Positions 59,081 through 64,000 of a stretch of DNA of 64,000 nucleotides are shown here, piece by piece (position 1 is the stretch's first letter; each line of letters begins with the position of its first letter). The notes under the pieces are model-generated. The model saw only the letters and a list, made by a program, of their open reading frames with translations, did not search any database and was not told the origin of the DNA. Origin of the DNA: an uncultured Treponema sp. (GTDB lineage: Bacteria > Spirochaetota > Spirochaetia > Treponematales > Treponemataceae). A program made the translations under genes and the position numbers. The DNA lies in the NCBI GenBank assembly GCA_947166355.1, contig CAMVDX010000001.1, forward strand, positions 62,001 to 126,000. Reading direction: 5' to 3'.

Positions 59081-60724
59081 TTATGAATCAGACTGCATTA
59101 CTTTAAACGGATCTTCTGTTCTGTACATTTCGCGCAGCTTTGGTTTTTCAATTTTTCCTGTAGGGTTGCGTGGAACCGGAGCAAAAATGATTTTGCGTGG
59201 GCGTTTGTACTTTGGAAGCTCCAGACAGAAGTTGTTTACATCTTCTTCGGTACAGGTGTAGCCCTGTTTTACTTCGATGATTGCAGCAGCAATTTCACCA
59301 AGGCGCTTATCTGCAAGACCGATAACTGCAACATCCTTAATTGCTTCCATCTTGTGGAGGAAGTCTTCTATCTGAACAGGGTAAAGATTTTCACCACCAG
59401 TGATGATAACGTCCTTTTTGCGGTCTACCAGGTAGATAAAGCCGTCCGGATCCATCATTGCCATATCTCCGGTGTAGAGCCAGCCTTCGTCATCCATAAC
59501 TTCTTTTGTTGCTTCCGGATTTTTGTAGTAGCAGACCATAACGCCAGGACCGAATACGGCGAGCTCGCCTACATCGCCCTGTTTAACTTCTTTGCGGTGC
59601 TCATCTACAATCTTAACCTTCCAGCCGTAGCCTGGAATACCGATTGCACCGATTTTGTGGTCGTTTCCAACACCAAGGTGAACACAACCAGGTCCGATAG
59701 ATTCTGAAAGTCCGTAGTTTGTGTCGTAGTCGTGGTGAGGGAAGTATTTTTTCCAGTCTTCGATAAGCTTTTTTGGAACCGGCTGAGCACCAATGTGCAT
59801 AAGGCGCCACTGGTCAAGGTGATAATCTGAAATCTTGAGGTCGCCGCGGTCGAGGCTGTCGAGAATATCCTGAGCCCAAGGAACGAGAAGCCAGACAATA
59901 GTACAAAGCTCGTCAGAAACGGCCTTGAGAATTACTTCAGGCTTGGTTCCGCGGAGGAGTACTGCCTTGCTGCCCGAAATAAGCGAGCCGAACCAGTGCA
60001 TTTTTGCACCTGTGTGGTAAAGCGGCGGAATACAAAGGAAAACATCGTCCTTTGTCTGACCGTGGTGCTGCTGTTCAACTGCGGCAGAGTGCATAAGGGC
60101 GCGGTGTTTGTGAAGAATAGCTTTTGGGAAACCAGTTGTTCCCGAGCTGAAGTAAATAGCGGCTTCGTCATCATCTGTAATTTCTATGTTCAGATTTTCT
60201 GAAGAATAGTTCATTACAGATGAAATGTAGTTTTCTGAGAAGGTTGGTGTAAGACCTTCGCCAACGTAAATAAGAAGGCGGCGGTTCATGATTTTTTCGG
60301 AAATTGATTCGAGACGTCCAATAAACTCAGGACCAAAGAAAAGCACTGAGATGTCGGCAAGGTTGAGACAGTAATCAATTTCGTCTGAGGCGTAGCGGAA
60401 GTTGAGAGGTACGGCAAGGGCACCTGTTTTTAAGATACCAAAATAGATTGGCAGCCATTCAAGGCAGTTCATCAAAAGAATACCAACCTTGTCGCCTTTG
60501 CGAACTCCGCGTTCCAGCAGGTAGTGGGCGCAGCGGTTTGCCTTTTCGTTAAAAATGCGCCAGCTGATTTCGCGGCGGTAAGGCAGGTTTGGTTCCGGCT
60601 GGGTAAGGTCGAATTCCTTCCAGGTCATGCGGCGGGTGTCTTTGACTTCCGGGTTTAATTCTACAAGTGCGCAGTCGTTAGCATATTTTTCTGCGTTTGA
60701 TTCAAGATATTTGGTGATTGGCAT
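59081..60724 (-). CDS. AMP-binding acyl-CoA synthetase family protein
   Basis: The 547-residue protein is an adenylate-forming enzyme that activates a carboxylic acid with ATP for transfer to CoA. It has the P-loop-like YFSSGTTGFPKAILHKH near residue 193, NYGLSESIGPG (motif A5), GELAVFGPGVMVCYYKNPEATKEVMDDEGWLYTGDMAMMDPDGFIYLVDRKKDVIITGGENLYP (the hinge region) and the C-terminal lysine region NPTGKIEKPKLRE. The acid cannot be inferred; fatty or aryl acids are both possible. AAGGAA lies before the ATG. It is divergent from the TrpB2 gene across a G-family repeat. Confidence 0.92.
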   Translation of the reverse strand: MPITKYLESNAEKYANDCALVELNPEVKDTRRMTWKEFDLTQPEPNLPYRREISWRIFNEKANRCAHYLLERGVRKGDKVGILLMNCLEWLPIYFGILKTGALAVPLNFRYASDEIDYCLNLADISVLFFGPEFIGRLESISEKIMNRRLLIYVGEGLTPTFSENYISSVMNYSSENLNIEITDDDEAAIYFSSGTTGFPKAILHKHRALMHSAAVEQQHHGQTKDDVFLCIPPLYHTGAKMHWFGSLISGSKAVLLRGTKPEVILKAVSDELCTIVWLLVPWAQDILDSLDRGDLKISDYHLDQWRLMHIGAQPVPKKLIEDWKKYFPHHDYDTNYGLSESIGPGCVHLGVGNDHKIGAIGIPGYGWKVKIVDEHRKEVKQGDVGELAVFGPGVMVCYYKNPEATKEVMDDEGWLYTGDMAMMDPDGFIYLVDRKKDVIITGGENLYPVQIEDFLHKMEAIKDVAVIGLADKRLGEIAAAIIEVKQGYTCTEEDVNNFCLELPKYKRPRKIIFAPVPRNPTGKIEKPKLREMYRTEDPFKVMQSDS

Positions 60725-60737
60725 TTTTTTTCCTTAC

Positions 60738-60842
60738 GTCATTCCGAACTTAGGGAGCGACGGCTGTAAGCCGTCAAAATGCTCCAGTGGAGCATTTTGA
60801 GCGAGTCTCCGAGCAGCTGTGCTGCGAAGGTGCAGGAATCTA
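60738..60842. repeat. G-family branched palindromic repeat, copy 2
   Basis: The hairpins CGGCTGTAAGCCG, AAAATGCTCC-AGT-GGAGCATTTT and the GAGCAGCTGTGCTGC hairpin repeat the layout of 48670-48767; the long hairpin stem has a compensating change (TTC/GAA to TCC/GGA). A shorter repeat with GCTGAAACAAGTTCAGC follows at 60851. Confidence 0.8.
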
Positions 60843-60965
60843 TTTTGAGATGCTGAAACAAGTTCAGCATGACAGAGCTCAGCAAGTTTGAATGACAATT
60901 TTAATAATACTTCAGAAAATTATAAATCATAAAGAAGAAAAATAAAAGAGTAAAATATGTTTCTG

Positions 60966-60994
60966 TTGACAGAAATAATTTCCTGTTATATATT
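60966..60994 (+). promoter_or_regulatory. Promoter of the TrpB2 gene
   Basis: Consensus TTGACA (60966-60971), 17 bases, TATATT (60989-60994). The roughly 70-base leader contains a TGTTTCT/AGAAACA hairpin (about 61009-61026) and a GGAGG site. Confidence 0.7.
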
Positions 60995-61067
60995 ACAAAT
61001 TGTTATTTGTTTCTGTAAAAAGAAACATTTTAATTTTCTCAAAAAAAGTGCCAACGGAGGTTATATT

Positions 61068-62450
61068 ATGGCAAAGGAAATTCCATATAAAATTTATCTT
61101 GAAGAATCGGAGATGCCTAAAGCCTGGTATAACGTCCGCGCAGATATGAAAAAAAAGCCGGCTCCGCTTTTGAATCCTCAGACTCATAAGCCTTGTACTG
61201 CAGAAGAGTTGGAAAAGGTTTTCTGTAAGGAACTGGTTGCCCAGGAGCTCAACGAGACCGACGCTTATATCGAAATTCCGGAAGAAATCAGAAACTTCTA
61301 TAAAATGTACCGCCCGGCACCACTTGTCCGCGCCTACTGTCTGGAAAAGAAGCTTGGAACTCCGGCTCATATTTACTACAAGTTTGAAGGCAATAATACA
61401 TCGGGCAGCCATAAGTTGAACTCGGCCATTGCCCAGGCCTACTACGCTAAAAAGCAGGGGCTCAAGGGGGTAACTACCGAAACCGGTGCCGGCCAGTGGG
61501 GAACAGCCCTTTCTATGGCAAGCTCTTATTTTGGTCTGGACTGCGTTGTTTATATGGTAAAGTGCTCTTATGAGCAAAAGCCTTTCCGCCGCGAAGTAAT
61601 CCGTACTTACGGGGCTAACGTAACTCCTTCTCCTTCTATGAATACCGAGGTAGGCCGCCGCATAAATGCCGAGTTCCCTGGAACTAACGGCTCTCTAGGC
61701 TGTGCAATTTCTGAGGCGGTTGAGCACGCAATGACTCACGAAGGCTACCGCTATGTTCTTGGTTCTGTTTTGAATCAGGTTTTGCTGCATCAGAGTGTAA
61801 TTGGTCTTGAAACAAAAACAGCCCTCGATAAATACGGAGTTAAGGCAGACATTATTATTGGCTGTGCGGGTGGCGGAAGTAACCTCGGCGGCTTGATTTC
61901 TCCATTTGTCGGCGAAATGCTCCGCGGCGAGGCTGATTATAAAATTATCGCGGTTGAGCCTGCAAGCTGTCCTAGCCTGACCCGTGGTGTTTACGCTTAT
62001 GATTACTGCGACACAGGCAAGGTTTGTCCTCTTCAGAAAATGTATACTTTGGGAAGCGGTTTTATGCCTTCTGCAAGTCATGCCGGAGGACTGCGCTACC
62101 ACGGAATGAGCAGCATTGTAAGTGAACTTTATGATCAGGGCTTGCTCGAGGCTCGCTCAGTAGAGCAGACTGCAGTTTTCCAGGCCGCAGAAGATTTTGC
62201 CCGCATCGAAGGTATTCTTCCAGCTCCAGAAAGCAGCCACGCAATCCGAGTTGCAATTGATGAAGCTCTGAAGTGCAAGGAAACCGGCGAGGCTAAGAAC
62301 ATTGTCTTTGGTCTTACAGGCACCGGCTACTTTGATATGTATGCTTACAAGGCCTTTAACGACGGCGAAATGGGCGACTACATTCCGAGCGACGAAGAAA
62401 TCAAAAAAGCCACAGATATGATTCCTCGTTTCCCAGGAAATGAGTTTTAG
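61068..62450 (+). CDS. TrpB-like PLP enzyme (TrpB2 type)
   Basis: The 460-residue protein is a TrpB2-family beta-chain of tryptophan synthase: the PLP lysine lies in NNTSGSHKLNSAIAQAYYAKKQG near residue 110, ETGAGQWGTALSMA follows, and the phosphate loop is IGCAGGGSNLGG near residue 266. TrpB2 proteins make tryptophan from indole and serine and often occur without TrpA. ATG at 61068 is chosen for its GGAGG site; a longer frame from 60957 would start inside the promoter. No other trp gene is near. An indolepyruvate oxidoreductase gene lies 1.3 kb on, so indole or aryl-acid metabolism is a possible link. Confidence 0.92.
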   Translation: MAKEIPYKIYLEESEMPKAWYNVRADMKKKPAPLLNPQTHKPCTAEELEKVFCKELVAQELNETDAYIEIPEEIRNFYKMYRPAPLVRAYCLEKKLGTPAHIYYKFEGNNTSGSHKLNSAIAQAYYAKKQGLKGVTTETGAGQWGTALSMASSYFGLDCVVYMVKCSYEQKPFRREVIRTYGANVTPSPSMNTEVGRRINAEFPGTNGSLGCAISEAVEHAMTHEGYRYVLGSVLNQVLLHQSVIGLETKTALDKYGVKADIIIGCAGGGSNLGGLISPFVGEMLRGEADYKIIAVEPASCPSLTRGVYAYDYCDTGKVCPLQKMYTLGSGFMPSASHAGGLRYHGMSSIVSELYDQGLLEARSVEQTAVFQAAEDFARIEGILPAPESSHAIRVAIDEALKCKETGEAKNIVFGLTGTGYFDMYAYKAFNDGEMGDYIPSDEEIKKATDMIPRFPGNEF

Positions 62451-62527
62451 TTATATTTGGGCGTTCCCAGCCGCCTTCGGCGGCTGGTCGGGCGTTACGC
62501 ACTTCGCTATGCGCTCACCGTCCTCGG

Positions 62528-62568
62528 TCACTGTGGTTTCGATACGCCCTTCGGGCTACTCAACCACC
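62528..62568. repeat. F-family palindromic repeat
   Basis: GTGGTTTCGATACGCCC...GGGCTACTCAACCAC lies within a GC-rich stretch (62455-62635) after the TrpB2 gene that holds several short inverted repeats (e.g. GCCGCCTTCGGCGGC at 62471) and no gene. Confidence 0.8.
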
Positions 62569-62638
62569 GCGTCCTGCGGTCGGCTGCTCGTTCCTCGCAG
62601 GTGCTCCATGCCCTAACGCGGAAACCTTCTACTGGCCG

Positions 62639-63094
62639 TTATGGCCGCGTAGAATCTTCAAACCAGTTTTCAACCTGCAGGTCGCTGATCTCTTGAATAG
62701 CGGTGAAGTGCTTTGTATTTCGAGTGACTAAAACCATGTGGTTTGCCAGGGCTATGGCGGCAATCATGCTGTCTTCTTTTTGAGTTGGGGCGCCTGTTTT
62801 TTCGAGTTTTGCCCTCAAGTCAGCCTGAATTAAAGCGGCTTTTTCTGTAAAGTTCTTAATCCTAAAATTTTCATGAACATCATCATTAATGAATTTATCA
62901 AGATATTTTTTGTTCATGCCTTCAGGCAGTCGGTATAAGCCGTAAAGAATTTCCTGCCAGACAGGCGCACAGATTGCGCAGTCAGAATTATGTTCTGCAA
63001 TTTTAGCAATCACATTGAAATCAGGCTCCGGTTTTATAATTTCCGAAACTATATTTGAGTCTAAAAGATAATGAGCTTCTTCTTCGTAATTCAT
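62639..63094 (-). CDS. PIN-domain toxin, VapC type
   Basis: The 151-residue protein has the PIN-domain acidic residues in YLLDSNIVSEIIKPE near residue 9, APVWQEILYGLYR near 40 and EDSMIAAIALANHMVLVTRNTKHF near 107-130, forming the RNase site of VapC toxins. Its start codon overlaps the stop of the antitoxin gene by four bases (63091-63094), the typical toxin-antitoxin arrangement. It cleaves RNA, often initiator tRNA, when not bound by antitoxin. The last residues run into repeat-rich DNA but the domain is complete. Confidence 0.92.
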   Translation of the reverse strand: MNYEEEAHYLLDSNIVSEIIKPEPDFNVIAKIAEHNSDCAICAPVWQEILYGLYRLPEGMNKKYLDKFINDDVHENFRIKNFTEKAALIQADLRAKLEKTGAPTQKEDSMIAAIALANHMVLVTRNTKHFTAIQEISDLQVENWFEDSTRP

Positions 63095-63399
63095 TCGTCG
63101 TCAAATACTCCGTCAAAAACATGGCTCTCATAAGAGTCGGGCGTATGATCCCTCACATCAAAAATCTTATCGATGTCCTCGTTGGTAAACATGCCGGCGG
63201 TCTTTCTGCGGAATTCCTCGGCTGCCTCCAGAATTGTTCTTTTTGGCTGCTTTGAAAGAAGTTTGTTGTAATCATCAAAAGAAAGAATAACGCCAACAGT
63301 TTTATTTCTGCGCGAGATAAAAACCGGGCCCGATTCTTCTGCCTGATGCATAAAAAGCGGCAGTTTGTTTTTTGCTTCGTACATAGGAACTGTGTTCAT
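63091..63399 (-). CDS. Phd/YefM-type antitoxin
   Basis: The 102-residue protein has the Phd/YefM N-terminal DNA-binding fold (MNTVPMYEAKNKLPLFMHQAEESGPVFISRRNKTVGVILSFDDYNKLL) and a C-terminal disordered, acidic tail that would wrap the PIN toxin. ATG at 63399 has GGAGG five bases upstream; a longer frame to 63417 lacks this support. It precedes the toxin and is expected to repress its own promoter through an inverted repeat there. Confidence 0.9.
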   Translation of the reverse strand: MNTVPMYEAKNKLPLFMHQAEESGPVFISRRNKTVGVILSFDDYNKLLSKQPKRTILEAAEEFRRKTAGMFTNEDIDKIFDVRDHTPDSYESHVFDGVFDDE

Positions 63400-63421
63400 G
63401 GTGGCCTCCTTTGTCAAAGCA

Positions 63422-63463
63422 ATTATACTATCAGATAGCTATTAAATCAAGTTTATATAGCTA
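63422..63463 (-). promoter_or_regulatory. Toxin-antitoxin promoter and operator
   Basis: On the minus strand TTGATT (63450-63445), 17 bases, consensus TATAAT (63427-63422). An inverted repeat TAGCTAT (63436-63442) and ATAGCTA (63457-63463) places one half inside the promoter spacer and one just upstream of the -35, 21 bases apart, as for an autoregulated antitoxin operator. Confidence 0.75.
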
Positions 63464-63476
63464 AGTAGACTTAATT

Positions 63477-63682
63477 GGGCTTCTGAATTATTAAGATATC
63501 TCGAAAAGGCTGGCGCGAGGGAGGAAGGCATGGTCCAAAAAGACTTTTTTTGGGGATGCCGCGAGAGCGGCATTAAAATAGTTTCTATACCCCAAAAAAC
63601 GTCTAGCGCATTATTGCGCGTTTTTGGACCAGGACTAACGACCGGGAGCCACTTTTTACGAAGTATTTTAATTCAGAAGCCC
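63477..63682 (+). ncRNA. Candidate structured RNA element, copy B (upstream of iorA)
   Basis: Arms GGGCTTCTGAATTA (63477-63490)/complement (63669-63682) enclose TGGTCCAAAAA (63531-63541)/TTTTTGGACCA (63621-63631); TTTTTTGGGG (63546-63555)/CCCCAAAAAA (63590-63599); ATGCCGC-GAGA-GCGGCAT (63556-63573); ATAG-TTT-CTAT (63578-63588); GCGCATTATTGCGC (63606-63619). Stems match copy A at 28459-28665 in position, with compensating base changes. The conserved single-stranded pieces include GGCGCGAGGGA and CGACCGG-AGCCA. Confidence 0.55.
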
Positions 63683-63782
63683 TGTGTAAGTGTTTTCAGT
63701 GCTTTTTCGAGCTATTTACCATTCTTAAAAATCGCTGTAAAATTATAGTCTCACTAAAAATCAATTTTATAAGGGAAAAAAG

Positions 63783-64000
63783 ATGAAACAACTGATGTTG
63801 GGTAACGCTGCGGCGGCTCGTGGTTTGTTTGAGGCTGGCTGCGAGGTTATTTCTAGTTATCCGGGAACTCCTAGTACGGAGATTACTGAGGAAGCTGCAA
63901 AGTTTAAGGAAATCTATTGTGAATGGGCACCGAACGAAAAGGTTGCTCTTGAGTCGGCTTTTGGTGCCTGTCTGGCTGGCCGCCGTGCCTTCTGTGGTAT
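63783..64000 (+). CDS. iorA: Indolepyruvate ferredoxin oxidoreductase subunit alpha (partial, runs off the window)
   Basis: The visible 72 residues (MKQLMLGNAAAARGLFEAGC, then EVISSYPGTPSTEITEEAAKF and WAPNEKVALESAFGACLAGRRAF) match the N-terminal part of IorA, the large subunit that converts aryl pyruvates from aromatic amino acids to aryl-acetyl-CoA using ferredoxin. The GTPSTEI and NEKVALE motifs of the thiamine-dependent oxidoreductase family are present. The rest lies beyond position 64000. The structured element copy B ends 100 bases upstream. An acyl-CoA synthetase and TrpB2 gene lie close by. Confidence 0.9.
   Translation, partial: MKQLMLGNAAAARGLFEAGCEVISSYPGTPSTEITEEAAKFKEIYCEWAPNEKVALESAFGACLAGRRAFCG

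Noticed and set aside
63530..63748. Open frame of 72 codons upstream of iorA
   Set aside because: It lies inside the structured element copy B, and copy A does not keep an equivalent frame.

Overview
The window looks like a chromosome segment of a plant-fibre-degrading, host-associated Treponema (Spirochaetes). Pointers are the short alanyl-tRNA synthetase without the C-terminal domain, a pallilysin-like exported protein beside an outer-membrane barrel, many lipoproteins, a long clade-X type phosphofructokinase, and cytoplasmic xylan/cellodextrin enzymes (GH94, GH8, GH115) typical of rumen or gut treponemes. No phage, IS element, rRNA operon or CRISPR array was seen. One tRNA gene (Leu, UAA) is present.

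Layout: 1-8 kb holds an exported lipoprotein, a Na/Pi symporter, exonuclease III, and a cellobiose phosphorylase divergently arranged from a repeat tract and followed by its probable LacI regulator; three matching operator sites link the last two. A broken chemotaxis receptor follows. 8.5-13.2 kb is a five-gene operon: a TauABC/SsuABC-like ABC transporter interleaved with a threonine-synthase-like PLP enzyme and ended by an Asp/Glu-racemase-like protein, with a strong promoter flanked by repeated palindromic operators. I consider this the best candidate for an undescribed metabolic system. 13.3-28 kb holds ilvC, the pallilysin-like/barrel pair, alaS, a SurA-like/nusB/TPR-lipoprotein operon, and a TAXI-TRAP transporter operon ending in groES. 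28.7-48 kb holds leuA, a chemotaxis receptor, murD, tRNA-Leu, two small transporters, pfkA, GH8 and GH115 for glucuronoxylan oligosaccharides, a J-domain protein, tyrS, infA, a dksA-like gene, a PHP phosphatase and a double-receiver response regulator. 48-64 kb holds groEL, three exported proteins of unknown role, rnhA, a GDSL hydrolase, hisB, hisG, an HD-GYP protein, a rubredoxin, an acyl-CoA synthetase, a TrpB2-type enzyme, a VapBC-like toxin-antitoxin pair and the start of iorA.

Intergenic DNA is unusually structured. At least seven families of palindromic repeats are present, one of them inserted in frame inside the GH115 gene. Two copies of a roughly 205-bp element (28459-28665 and 63477-63682), each upstream of an amino-acid metabolism gene, share a three-stem fold with GNRA-type loops and several compensatory base changes; this reads as an unrecognised structured RNA or a mobile structured element. 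Several genes have a good -10 hexamer only 6-9 bases before the ATG and no ribosome binding site, suggesting leaderless mRNAs. All functional assignments rest on reading the translations and motifs; no database search was possible.
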